From the NCBI GenBank assembly GCA_014762625.1, contig JABURQ010000013.1, positions 1-64,000 on the forward strand: DNA of 64,000 nt. The letters are read 5' to 3'. Shown piece by piece: positions 1 through 11,889 of the stretch (the first letter of the stretch is position 1; each line of letters opens with the position of its first letter). Made by a program: the position numbers and the translations under genes. Under the pieces are notes generated by a model. It did not search any database and had not been told where the DNA came from. It saw only the letters and a list, made by a program, of their open reading frames with translations. The stretch is from Planctomycetaceae bacterium (GTDB lineage Bacteria; Planctomycetota; Planctomycetia; Planctomycetales; Planctomycetaceae).

Positions 1-1009
1 AGATGTGGAGAAGAGACAGGAACTGTATAAGATCATAATTGTAATTTGCTTGGTTCAGTTCATTTTGCGTCATTTCTAAATAATTCTTCGCTCTCTCGAA
101 CTCTTTTTTCTTTAATGAATATTCCTGCCCACTTTCTGGCTGATTCTGAGGATTATTTACCCCCCCTGACTTCCCGCCCAATTGACCTTCAAGGAACTGT
201 AATTCCTGCTGGACCTTCTCATAATTCTGCTCTGCCTGATTCAAATCATTTGCTGCTGTTGTTCTTTCCTTGCAGATTTTATTACTCATCTCAGCAAATT
301 CTCTTCCCGTAAACACCCACACTTTTATAAAGTTGCGATACTCCGACTCGAATCTAACTTTCGGACTAGATTCCAATTGCTCGGTCAGTTGGGTCATTTT
401 CTGTGAAAATCTCTTATAAGTCTCGACGTCATTGCTCTCGACGGCGGCGATTTCCGCGGATTCATTCATCATCTCCATCATTCGGATGTATTGATGCGCC
501 ATAGGGTTCTGAAAAACAGCTTTCTGTTTTAAGTGGCTCAGTCGCTGGTTGCATGTTTGTAGATTCAGCTCCTGCTGTAGAAGTCTCAGCTGTTCTTCGT
601 CGGACAATATGACTTGAGAAGATATGGGCGTTGAATGAGCTGCCCCCTTTGGCTCCTGTCCCAGATTGCCGATTGTGGTGGAATTTAGTACAAAACCGGC
701 GCCGGCATTCTGACCGCCGACCTGCTGATTGGTTTGTTGCTGCATTCTGTTTTGGGCGAGACCGCTTCCGCCCGGTTCTGTTTGGAACTGCGATACAGTG
801 CCTCCGGGACCCGAGTGAGGTGTAAAATCCTGGATCTGGCCTGCTGGTAAATCAGCAGATCCCTGTAGAGGTGGTTGAGCGCGACCTGATGGCATGTCTG
901 ACTCCCGGTTGATTGTGGATACGGGTTCGTTGAAGTTCGAGATTCGGCCAGTCGTAGGCGGATGACGACCGAGAAAAAAACAGTCGTCCACGCAAGGTAC
1001 GTCTCGCAT
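1..1009 (-). CDS. Edge-truncated coiled-coil protein (C-terminus outside window)
   Basis: An open frame runs without a stop from an ATG at 1009 to the window edge, giving at least 336 residues. An in-frame TAA lies 9 bases upstream of that ATG, so the start is at or downstream of 1009. Residues 40-130 are rich in Gly, Gln, Pro and Ser and look disordered. From about residue 135 the sequence is charged, Gln/Glu/Lys/Asn-rich and heptad-like (for example ILSDEEQLRLLQQELN and EYSLKKKEFERAKNYLEMTQ), typical of a long coiled coil. No signal peptide or enzyme motif was seen and I do not recognise the family. The first 20 residues contain two Cys, and the true start could be a later ATG, for example the one before PSGRAQPP. 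Confidence 0.6.
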   Translation of the reverse strand, partial: MRDVPCVDDCFFLGRHPPTTGRISNFNEPVSTINRESDMPSGRAQPPLQGSADLPAGQIQDFTPHSGPGGTVSQFQTEPGGSGLAQNRMQQQTNQQVGGQNAGAGFVLNSTTIGNLGQEPKGAAHSTPISSQVILSDEEQLRLLQQELNLQTCNQRLSHLKQKAVFQNPMAHQYIRMMEMMNESAEIAAVESNDVETYKRFSQKMTQLTEQLESSPKVRFESEYRNFIKVWVFTGREFAEMSNKICKERTTAANDLNQAEQNYEKVQQELQFLEGQLGGKSGGVNNPQNQPESGQEYSLKKKEFERAKNYLEMTQNELNQANYNYDLIQFLSLLHI

Positions 1010-1205
1010 CAAGAAACCTTACAATCATCGCGGCAATTTCGCGAAAAAAGCAGGAGCGGTGGAGAGTCTGTGAGTACGACGTGAAAGTAGTACGATGACG
1101 GCAACATGACCTCCGCAAACCCTGGCGGCGTGGAAGGAAGTTGAGCTGGGTGATTACCAACGTGCTTCCGCTGTTGAAAAAGATTCCGCTCGTTATCCGC
1201 CCCCC

Positions 1206-1892
1206 TCATCGAATCCGTCTCGCGGAGCGGGAGTACTTAGTGTCGCGGACGTACTTGGTGATCGTCGCGTTTTTGAGCGTCTCATCAAACTTCCAGATGT
1301 AGATAGCTCCCTCCGATCCTCGCCCGCCCGTTAACGCTGTCTTCTCATCGGTCACAACCCAGTTCCCCGTCCGGTTCAGCCTATTGGTGGTCTTCATCTC
1401 GGGCATAAACTGCTGCCAGTCTCCCTTTCCCAGATCCCATGTGGAATCGGTGAGCGACTTGCGAAGCGGGTCCACACCTTTCGCTGTCTCGCTAGTTGTC
1501 TTTTGAGAAGAGCGACTTGCGGCACGTTCGTACTTGTTGTCCCGATTGTACTTCCAGATAATCGCCTGCCGACGTCGCCCGTCAAACTTCCAGACATAAA
1601 TCGCACCTTGATCGCCGCGTCCACCAGTCAAGGCCGTCTTTTCATCGGTGACGACCCAATTTCCCGTGCGGTTCAGCCGATTGTTGGTCTTCATGTCAGG
1701 CAGGAATTGTTGCCATTCTCCTTTTCCAAGGTCCCATCGGGAACGAGTGAGTGCCTTCTCCAGTTCTGCGATCTCTTGACCGATGGTTTGACTCTCCTCG
1801 GACTTTGAGGCTTCCTGAGCTGAAACGAATCCGATCCCGAAGAGAAATGTCATCGCGGCAAACGAGAAGTTTGAAAGAAGAGAATATTTCAT
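1206..1892 (-). CDS. Secreted protein with two near-identical ~80-residue repeats
   Basis: This 228-residue protein starts with a signal peptide (residues 1 to about 25, ending VSAQ). The mature part is almost entirely an internal duplication: residues about 45-125 and 145-225 share LGKGxWQQFxPxMKT, NRLNRTGNWVVTDEKTALTGGRG and GAIYxWKFD. The WDLGKG and NWVVTDE blocks suggest small beta-rich modules that could bind a ligand, but I do not know the family. A secreted or periplasmic location is likely. It stands alone: the upstream neighbour is a truncated sulfatase on the other strand. The high identity of the two copies suggests a recent duplication or selection on both. Confidence 0.8.
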   Translation of the reverse strand: MKYSLLSNFSFAAMTFLFGIGFVSAQEASKSEESQTIGQEIAELEKALTRSRWDLGKGEWQQFLPDMKTNNRLNRTGNWVVTDEKTALTGGRGDQGAIYVWKFDGRRRQAIIWKYNRDNKYERAASRSSQKTTSETAKGVDPLRKSLTDSTWDLGKGDWQQFMPEMKTTNRLNRTGNWVVTDEKTALTGGRGSEGAIYIWKFDETLKNATITKYVRDTKYSRSARRIR

Positions 1893-1957
1893 AGCGATCC
1901 TCCGAGTTTAATGGTGGAGTGAGCACCTGCCGCTGTCTGGAAGGGTATGGAGATTGA

Positions 1958-3259
1958 ATTTGCATAGTATCACAAATATATGCGATCAGTTATCGAAAAA
2001 TCGCGGAGGCGGTCGCCCGTCATCGCGTCACCAACTGGACGCTGCGTAAAAACGCGAGTAACGACCGCCGACACAACCAGCTCGAATTTCCCGAATGGAA
2101 CGTCAACGGCATCAGCCCGGTTCCCGGAATCGAACGAACGATCCACGCCAAATCTCTCCCTGCTTATCTGGGAGAAGTCGGCTATCGAACCATTCACGTC
2201 GGGAAAGCTCATTTCGGTGCCGTGGGGACACCCGCCGCCGATCCACGAGCCATCGGTTTCGACGTTAATATCGCCGGTCATCCCGCCGGGGGACCGGGAA
2301 GTTTTCTCGGCACGCAGAACTTCAGCGCCGCCTGGCGAAACGGAGACCGCATCTGGGATGTGCCGGGTCTGGAAAAATATCACGGCGAAGAGATCTTCCT
2401 GACGGAAGCGTTGACGCGGGAAGCGAACGCGGCCGTCGATCGAGCGGTGAACGACGGCAAACCGTTCTTCCTCTATATGTCCCACTACGCGGTACACGTT
2501 CCTTACGCCGTCGATCGTCGCTTCTACGAGACCTACAAAGAAATGGGACTCGATCATACCGAAGCGATGTACGCCGCCATGGTGGAAGGCATGGATCAAT
2601 CGCTGGGCGACATTCTGGCCAATGTGGAACGGCATGGATTGACGGACGAGACGGTGGTCCTGTTCATGTCGGATAATGGAGGCTTAAGCGCCCACGGGCG
2701 AGGTGGAAAACCTCACACTCACAACAAGCCGTTATCGAGCGGGAAAGGTTCCGCTCACGAGGGAGGAGTCCGCGTCCCGATGTTGGCCAAGTGGCCGGGC
2801 GTAACTCCCGCCGGTTCGACCTGTGAGCAGCCGGTGATCATTGAAGACTTTTTCACGACGATTCTCGACATCGCCGGCGTAAGAGAGATCGACCAAATCG
2901 GAGGCATCGTAGACGGTCAGAGCTTCCTGCCGTTCTTGAAAGGCTGCACAGTGACCACCGGCCCCAAGCGTCCTCTCTATTGGCATTTCCCCAATAACTG
3001 GGGACCAAAGGGACCGGGAATCGGAGCCTCCAGTGCGATTCTTCAGGGAGACTGGAAGCTGATCTATTACCACCTCGACCAGCGTTACGAACTATTCAAT
3101 CTCGCCGATGATCTCGGAGAAACCCACAATCTCGCTGCCGCTCGACCGGAGATCAGAAAACGACTCGCGCAACAACTCGGCGATTATCTGCAATCGATCG
3201 ACGCCCAAATGCCGACGTTGAAAGCGACCGGTCAGAAGGTGCCGTATCCGGGAGAGTAA
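1958..3259 (+). pseudogene. Sulfatase lacking its catalytic N-terminus
   Basis: From about 2015 the frame reads as a sulfatase (alkaline phosphatase superfamily), beginning with ARHRVTNWTLRKNAS, which in intact homologues lies just after the Cys-x-Pro-Ser/Thr-Arg formylglycine site. Later parts are intact: GYRTIHVGKAHFG, FLYMSHYAVHVPY, the metal-binding FMSDNGGLSAHG, and KGSAHEGGVRVPM. The frame is open only from 1958 (TGA at 1955-1957) and has no ATG before the homology begins. The signal peptide, the N-terminal Asp-Asp metal ligands and the Cys nucleophile are therefore all absent. The GTG at 2222 could start a 345-residue product, but it would be inactive as a sulfatase. Upstream DNA belongs to a different, opposite-strand gene, so the 5' part was lost by deletion or rearrangement. 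Confidence 0.85.
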
Positions 3260-3365
3260 GAACATTCACCCGACGTGGAAGAATTTGCGGCCGCGGTTAT
3301 TACAGATTGCAGCGGCTTTCCGCAGCCAGTCAGAACGCTACAGTTAAGTTGGATGTGCTCTAAAT

Positions 3366-3761
3366 TTACTGAGCCAGTTTGAGCATCATTCGGAGGCGAT
3401 CGACGCGGGCGGTTTTGGCGTCCTGGTCGGCTTCGGTCGTGGCGACCTTTTCGGTGAGTTCCGACAGTTCCGACTTCAGGGCTTCTTTGTCGATCGCATG
3501 GAGAGGGAGTGCGTCGTTCGTGAGAATCGAAACCACTTGCCCTTTGACTTGTGCGAACCCGCCATCGATGTAGAACGATTTTTCGCCGGACGAAGATTTG
3601 ATGACGAGCTCGCCGAAGCCGAGCCGTCCGACCATCGGCGCGCGTGACGGATAGATCCCCACAAGTCCGTCGAACAGAGGAAACTTTAATGAGTCCGCCG
3701 GTTCGTCGAGCAGGGTCTTTTCCGGGGTGACCAGCACCAGTTGGAGTTTTCCGTCAGCCAT
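3366..3761 (-). CDS. atpC: ATP synthase epsilon subunit
   Basis: The 131-residue F1 epsilon subunit belongs to the rotor stalk and couples gamma to the c ring; it can inhibit hydrolysis. The N-terminal beta-sandwich is recognisable (LQLVLVTPEKTLLDEPADSLKFPLFDG, with the conserved G-x-Y-P-x-R-A-P-M block), followed by a charged helical hairpin ending LRMMLKLAQ. It is the last gene of the minus-strand atp operon, 49 bases after atpD. No strong terminator hairpin with a T tract was found downstream. Confidence 0.96.
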   Translation of the reverse strand: MADGKLQLVLVTPEKTLLDEPADSLKFPLFDGLVGIYPSRAPMVGRLGFGELVIKSSSGEKSFYIDGGFAQVKGQVVSILTNDALPLHAIDKEALKSELSELTEKVATTEADQDAKTARVDRLRMMLKLAQ

Positions 3762-3810
3762 ATCTGTATTCGCTAGTTACTAGTTTCTAATTTCTAGTCA
3801 CTCAGTCTCT

Positions 3811-5316
<1,506 letters not shown>

Positions 5317-6204
5317 TTATTCGAGAGCCGCCGCACCGCCGATGATCTCGGAAAGTTCCGAAGTAATCTGCGATTGACGGGCTCGGTTGTATTTTTGTGA
5401 CAGGTCGCGAATCATTTCGCCCGCGTTTTCGGTGGCCCCCTTCATGGCGACCATTCGGGCGATTTGCTCGCTGACGGCGGCGTCGAGGAAGCACTTGAAG
5501 AGTCGGGCCTTGAAGGCGGCGGGAACAATCTCTTCCAGAATTTCCTGTGCGGACGGCAGGAATTCGTAATCGACATTCCGGCCCTCGTCGTCTGTTTCGT
5601 CTCCCTCCTCGGTCATCAAATCACCGATCGGGAGTAATGTTTCCAGAACGGCGGTCTGCTTACCGGCGGATTCAAACTTGGTATAGGCGACTTCGACGCG
5701 ATCGATTTCCCCGCTGATGAAACCGTCGATATATCGCTGGGCGATCGGTTCGATTTCGGAGAACTTCGGTTGGTCTTCAAAATGCGTATAAGCCCGTTCG
5801 AATTCGTATCCCTGAAATTTCAGAAACGCGATCCCCCGTTTCCCGGCAACTTCGAGTTCCAGCGTTTGCTCTTCGTTCTGACGCAGTTCCTTCAGTCGGG
5901 GAACCGCCTGACGCAGGACACCGCCGTTATACCCGCCGCACAGACCCCGATTTGAGGTCAGGACGAGCAGATTGACGTGTTTGGGATTGTCGCGCTGTTC
6001 GAGGAGCGGATGCGAGAATTTGAGGTCCACCTGCGAGAGGTCGGCGACGATCTCGGAAATCTTTTTCGTATAAGCGGCGGCTTCCGTCGCGCGGTCCATG
6101 GCTTTCTTGAATCGCGCGGTGGCGATCAATTCCATAGTCCGGGTGATTTTCCGGATGTTCTTGACTGATTTCAGTCGTTTGACAAGTGCCCGGGCGTTGG
6201 CCAT
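5317..6204 (-). CDS. atpG: ATP synthase gamma subunit
   Basis: The 295-residue central-shaft subunit of F1 starts with the classical MANARALVKRLKSVKNIRKIT helix and ends with the conserved C-terminal helix around MKGATENAGEMIRDLSQKYN and RARQSQITSELSEIIGGAAA. The Rossmann-like middle domain includes VNLLVLTSNRGLCGGYN. It carries an acidic stretch in the middle (MTEEGDETDDEGRN, around residues 200-213) that is not part of the usual core. It lies between atpA and atpD. Confidence 0.97.
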   Translation of the reverse strand: MANARALVKRLKSVKNIRKITRTMELIATARFKKAMDRATEAAAYTKKISEIVADLSQVDLKFSHPLLEQRDNPKHVNLLVLTSNRGLCGGYNGGVLRQAVPRLKELRQNEEQTLELEVAGKRGIAFLKFQGYEFERAYTHFEDQPKFSEIEPIAQRYIDGFISGEIDRVEVAYTKFESAGKQTAVLETLLPIGDLMTEEGDETDDEGRNVDYEFLPSAQEILEEIVPAAFKARLFKCFLDAAVSEQIARMVAMKGATENAGEMIRDLSQKYNRARQSQITSELSEIIGGAAALE

Positions 6205-6266
6205 AGGAAAAACAATTTCAAAAGGTGAAACAAATAAACTCAGTAACTCTCAGGAGCAGGCGGCGA

Positions 6267-8394
<2,128 letters not shown>

Positions 8395-8447
8395 ACCGGT
8401 CGAACTTTCTGACTTTCTGGGAGGTCACGTGAACTCGACGAGAGTTC

Positions 8448-9191
8448 TTATTGACCTGAAAACTGGGATAACGCTTCGTCGATCAAACGATTTTGATCGT
8501 CTCCATCAAGACTCCGGCCGATCACATGTTCGGTGGCGGCTGCCACCTGTGACGACATCGTGTCAAACAGTTCCTTCAAAGCCGCATCCCGAGAACGCTC
8601 GATTTCGTGAACCGCGCGGTCCTGAGTTGCTTTGGCTTCTTTTTGAGCCTGTTCGATGATGTCGTTTTTCGTGTGCTCGGCGTCCCGCCTGGCTTCATCG
8701 ATGATCGCTTTGACTTCATCCTGGACCGCATCGAGTTTGGCCGCATGCTCTTTGAGCATTTTCTCGGCCTGTATTCGGGCAGCTTCCGCCTCCGCCAACT
8801 GATTCCGGAATTTGGCTTCGCGATTGTCGAGGCCGTCAATCAACGGTCCCCAGGCAAACGTCTTCAGCACCAGAATCAGCAATCCGAAGGAAATGAACGA
8901 CCACAGCGCTAAGTCAGCTCGGAACGAAAGCGGCGGACCGCTTGGATGTTCCTCACCATGATGATCACCTTCCGCTTCCGCGTGATCATCGTGCTCGCCT
9001 GCGGGATGTTCGTCATCACCGTGCTCGCCCGACTCTTCGCCTTCTCCCTCGGTCGGTTCCTCTTCAGTCGCTTCCTGTTCGGCAGCCGGTTCTTCATCGG
9101 CAGCCCACAGGGAGGACGTAAACGGACCGGCTGAGAGCAGGCACAACCAGGCAAACATCGAACAGAAGATGAGGTGAGATCGATTCATCAT
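8448..9191 (-). CDS. atpF: ATP synthase b subunit with signal peptide and acidic/His-rich N-terminal tail
   Basis: This is the peripheral-stalk b subunit of F0 (247 residues, longer than the common ~160). Residues 1-31 form a cleavable-looking signal peptide ending SSLWAA. Residues 32-84 are almost all Glu, Asp, Gly and His, with seven histidines. A single membrane span follows at about 93-112 (ALWSFISFGLLILVLKTF), then a long charged coiled coil ending with the delta-binding C-terminus. The topology puts the acidic/His tail on the outer (periplasmic) face. Only the membrane helix and coiled coil are usual for the family. It lies between atpE and atpH, with 53 bases to the latter. Confidence 0.95.
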   Translation of the reverse strand: MMNRSHLIFCSMFAWLCLLSAGPFTSSLWAADEEPAAEQEATEEEPTEGEGEESGEHGDDEHPAGEHDDHAEAEGDHHGEEHPSGPPLSFRADLALWSFISFGLLILVLKTFAWGPLIDGLDNREAKFRNQLAEAEAARIQAEKMLKEHAAKLDAVQDEVKAIIDEARRDAEHTKNDIIEQAQKEAKATQDRAVHEIERSRDAALKELFDTMSSQVAAATEHVIGRSLDGDDQNRLIDEALSQFSGQ

Positions 9192-9240
9192 CGGTCAGCT
9201 TTCTACGGGAAAGAGACGAGTCGTGTTTTCGCGACCGGAA

Positions 9241-9546
9241 TTATCCAGCCGGAGTACCAGCGTTGTTGATGATACAGACGATCAATGCAAAGAGGGTCAC
9301 CCCTTCGATCAAAGCCGCTGCAATCAGCATCGCGGTCTGAATCTGGCCAGCAACTTCCGGTTGACGTGCCATGCTATCCACAGCTGCCGAACCGATTTTA
9401 CCGATACCGTACCCGGCACCAATGATCGTAATCGCGGCACCAATGGAGGCGGAAAACTCGATCCCACCTTCCGCGGCAAAAGCCGGGATCGACAGAGCCA
9501 CCAGTACGGCCACTGTCAAACAGAATAATTGAATCAGCTTGCTCAC
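9241..9546 (-). CDS. atpE: ATP synthase c subunit (rotor ring)
   Basis: The 101-residue c subunit has an N-terminal leader (residues 1 to about 24, ending PAFA). The mature hairpin has a Gly-rich first helix (GAAITIIGAGYGIGKIGSAA), the RQPE polar loop at 61-64, and a second helix with the ion-carrying carboxylate Glu81 (AAALIEGVTLF). Glu81 is followed by Gly and helix 1 has no Gln in the sodium-ligand position, so the ring is inferred to carry protons. A leader peptide on subunit c is a variant seen in only some bacterial lineages. Confidence 0.96.
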   Translation of the reverse strand: MSKLIQLFCLTVAVLVALSIPAFAAEGGIEFSASIGAAITIIGAGYGIGKIGSAAVDSMARQPEVAGQIQTAMLIAAALIEGVTLFALIVCIINNAGTPAG

Positions 9547-9648
9547 TTTAGATTCTCCTCTTTAGTTGAAAGAGACCCCTTATACGGGACCGTTTCGACG
9601 ATATTTCAATCGCGGGCACCGGGCCCGCACCAAACTCAAAACTTAGGA

Positions 9649-10665
9649 TCAGTGAGGATTGACGGCCGCACTGATGAACAACGTGGCCATAATCGAGAAG
9701 ACATACGCCTGCACGAAGGCCACAAACAACTCCAATAGCCCGATCGCCAACTGCCCGAATACACTCGCCGGTGTCACGGCATACCAAATGGCTCCGTGAT
9801 CGGCAGAGACGGCGATGAAACTTAAAATCACAGCCAGAACTGTATGCCCACCCATAATATTGGCGAACAGACGAATGGCTAACACGATATGTTTAATAAA
9901 CAACCCAACCACTTCGATTGCCCAGATCACGGGAACAATGATGTACCCCATGACGCCGGGAAGATCCATACTGGGAGCCTGACTCAACCAAAAACCAACA
10001 AAACCGGACCTCTGGGCTCCGTAAAACACGACCGCACAAAACACGACCAGAGCCAGAGCCCCTGTGACGTTAATACTGGAGGTCGCGGTTCCCATCGAAG
10101 GAATCGCGCCCAGCAGGTTGGAGATAAGAACGTAAAAGAAACAACTCCAAACAAACGGCAGATACTTGTCCGCTGGATGGCCGACAGCCACCGAAAGGGT
10201 GTGATCACCGACATGAATGAGATCAGCCCCTTCTTTTTCATGAGTAATCTCATCATGGCCGGTCACTTCTCGCTCAACATCCTTCATATGCTCGGTTTCG
10301 GTATCGAGCGGTTCCCCATGATAATCGGGGCCGTGACTGTTGCGCCCATGATCATCGTGCCCATGATGGGCATCGGGATCACCGATAATCGGACGCACCA
10401 TGTCGTCGCGAATAAAGAGAGCCAGAGTTTCCCAGAAGTTCCACCAGCGCCCTTTCACCGGCTGCCCGGACGCCACGCGACGAGCCAGGCCACGAAAGAT
10501 AAACACGACCAACAGAAACGTCACCACTTGCAGCACCATGAACTTGGTCGGCTGAAAGCCGCCAATCGCAGGAATCTCCAAGTGATAGCCGAACGGAAGC
10601 TCGAAAAAATCGAAGTCCCGAACGTGATGAAACGTATCGCTGTGGTCGTCAGCCGCAAGCAGCAT
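9649..10665 (-). CDS. atpB: ATP synthase a subunit with His-rich cytoplasmic loop insertion
   Basis: The proton-channel subunit of F0 has 338 residues and about five membrane spans. The essential Arg265 lies in VLAIRLFANIMGGHT, and FVWSCFFYVLISNLLGAIPS is the conserved second-span region. Between spans one and two (about residues 96-165) there is a strongly acidic, His-rich insertion with about 12 histidines (for example DAHHGHDDHGRNSHGPDYHG). By the standard topology of subunit a this loop faces the cytoplasm, opposite to the His-rich tail of subunit b. The rest matches the family. Confidence 0.95.
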   Translation of the reverse strand: MLLAADDHSDTFHHVRDFDFFELPFGYHLEIPAIGGFQPTKFMVLQVVTFLLVVFIFRGLARRVASGQPVKGRWWNFWETLALFIRDDMVRPIIGDPDAHHGHDDHGRNSHGPDYHGEPLDTETEHMKDVEREVTGHDEITHEKEGADLIHVGDHTLSVAVGHPADKYLPFVWSCFFYVLISNLLGAIPSMGTATSSINVTGALALVVFCAVVFYGAQRSGFVGFWLSQAPSMDLPGVMGYIIVPVIWAIEVVGLFIKHIVLAIRLFANIMGGHTVLAVILSFIAVSADHGAIWYAVTPASVFGQLAIGLLELFVAFVQAYVFSIMATLFISAAVNPH

Positions 10666-10686
10666 TGCTTAATCCTCAGGGGGCGA

Positions 10687-11121
10687 TCAAGTTCCGGGGG
10701 TCGGGTGAGGTGAATTGACTGAATCGGATTCCGATGGAACCACCATCGCAGTTTCCAGGGCCAGAAAGACGAAGTAGTCGATCAACAGCCACAAGTAAAA
10801 CTCTCGAATCCCCCAGCCAGGCCGCAGATCAGTCAGGACGACTGCCCCAACTAACACAAACGCCATCCGCAATCCCGTACCCAATAGCAGGGCGACAGCC
10901 TGCGAACCGGCGTCAGGATAACGCGAGGTGACATGAACAACCAGCCAACCGGGCAACAAACATAAAATAGATGCGTAAGCCGCCCCTTCAAGCCCCTCGC
11001 GACCGGCCAAAGCAAACGCTGGAGCCAACTGAACACCCCACATCAAAAACGCCACGAGTCCCAACAAACCGACCTTCCGGCCTGAAGAGAGAGACGAGAT
11101 TTTTTGGAATACAGAGTTCAT
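10687..11121 (-). CDS. AtpI-like small membrane protein of the ATP synthase operon
   Basis: The 144-residue protein has four likely membrane spans (VGLLGLVAFLMWGVQLAPAF, YASILCLLPGWLVVHV, AVALLLGTGLRMAFVLVGAV, FYLWLLIDYFVFLALETAMV) and a short polar tail. The position (first-operon segment, directly before atpB), size and span pattern fit the AtpI/AtpR class of assembly or Mg/Ca-handling partners of F0, but sequence similarity is weak to my eye. Its ATG overlaps the TGA of the upstream atpZ-like gene (ATGA), so the two are translationally coupled. Confidence 0.7.
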   Translation of the reverse strand: MNSVFQKISSLSSGRKVGLLGLVAFLMWGVQLAPAFALAGREGLEGAAYASILCLLPGWLVVHVTSRYPDAGSQAVALLLGTGLRMAFVLVGAVVLTDLRPGWGIREFYLWLLIDYFVFLALETAMVVPSESDSVNSPHPTPGT

Positions 11122-11366
11122 TTTGATCGCGGTTTAGAGGTAGGACGATTGTCTCGGGAGGACTTCGCCGCCAACTGATACATATGCCAGACGGAGAGCG
11201 TGATTCCTAAAACAGCTCCGCCAATCAACAGCCAGGGATCTGTTCCCCAGCGCCGGTCGAGGAAATAACCGGCCACAGCAGGAAAAACCATTTCCCCACC
11301 GATGGTTGTTACTTGAGAGACCCGCTCCATGGCGACTGCCATGGGAGGCCTGGGTTTTTGACTCAT
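11118..11366 (-). CDS. atpZ: AtpZ/AtpQ-like F0F1 accessory protein
   Basis: This small protein (82 residues from the ATG at 11366) has two membrane spans. The VFPAVAGYFLDRRWGTDPWL motif followed by LIGGAVLGITLSVWHMYQLA is the hallmark of the AtpZ/AtpQ family, which sits first in many atp operons and is linked to cation handling or F0 assembly. The frame is open upstream to 11450 but only with a TTG start. The ATG at 11366 is preceded by a purine-rich GAGGAAAAGGGTGG stretch, so I prefer it. It heads the atp operon. Confidence 0.75.
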   Translation of the reverse strand: MSQKPRPPMAVAMERVSQVTTIGGEMVFPAVAGYFLDRRWGTDPWLLIGGAVLGITLSVWHMYQLAAKSSRDNRPTSKPRSK

Positions 11367-11554
11367 GGCCTGACCACCCTTTTCCTCAAGATCCTCGGGC
11401 ACTTCAACGCCAAACGCCGCATAGAGCGTTCTTGGTGTCAAAGCTTGCAATAACGTAAGTTTGAACGCAACTCACGTCAAAGCAACGATCCGCGGAGTTT
11501 TAAAATTTCTCAAAGCTGAGTTGGTTCTTTCCCAGCCGTGAGGATTCAGGAGGT

Positions 11555-11719
11555 TAGCAGCGTGTTAAAAAACGGATTTATCCGCGAGAATGAGAGTTTT
11601 GAGTTGAGCACAAGGAAGAAATTCGCAGGTGAATCCCATGATTCATCGAGAATTTGTGACGAAGTGACTCAGCTCAAAAATCCATTCGCAGCAAAATCGA
11701 GTTTTTCAACGGGCTGCTA
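11555..11719. mobile_element. MITE-like element with imperfect terminal inverted repeats
   Basis: The left end TAGCAGCGTGTTAAAAAAC and the reverse complement of the right end, TAGCAGCCCGTTGAAAAAC, match over most of their length, and similarity continues weakly inward (GGATTTATCCGCG against TCGATTTTGCTGCG). The element is about 165 bases with no coding capacity. The right arm has a 26-base identical copy at 32928-32953. This suggests a non-autonomous insertion element or the ends of an IS once mobilised by a transposase elsewhere. No clear target-site duplication was seen. Confidence 0.55.
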
Positions 11720-11859
11720 GTCCGTTGTGGTGATTTGGATCCGCGGGCGTCGCGAATGTGACCTCTGGGAGCTGTCTGGCTCGTCAACTTGACGGCAGGC
11801 TCCGCCGTCTTTCAGATCCTGATGAGGTCAGCAGAACTGATCGTTAGAGACCGAAAATT

Positions 11860-11889
11860 GCCACATAGTTAGCATACTAACTATGTGGC
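11860..11889. repeat. Perfect 13-bp hairpin, 4-base loop
   Basis: GCCACATAGTTAG pairs exactly with CTAACTATGTGGC around a CATA loop. There is no T tract on either side, so it is not a standard intrinsic terminator. It lies in the non-coding stretch about 400 bases upstream of the DUF4912 gene. It could be a regulator binding site, a cruciform or a palindromic repeat. Confidence 0.6.

Noticed and set aside
3260-3365. GCGG-AAAG-CCGC hairpin as terminator of the atp operon
   Set aside because: The stem is 4 bp with no following T tract on the minus strand.
11391-11520. TTGACG/TACGTT as the atp operon promoter
   Set aside because: The -10 part matches the consensus at only three of six positions.
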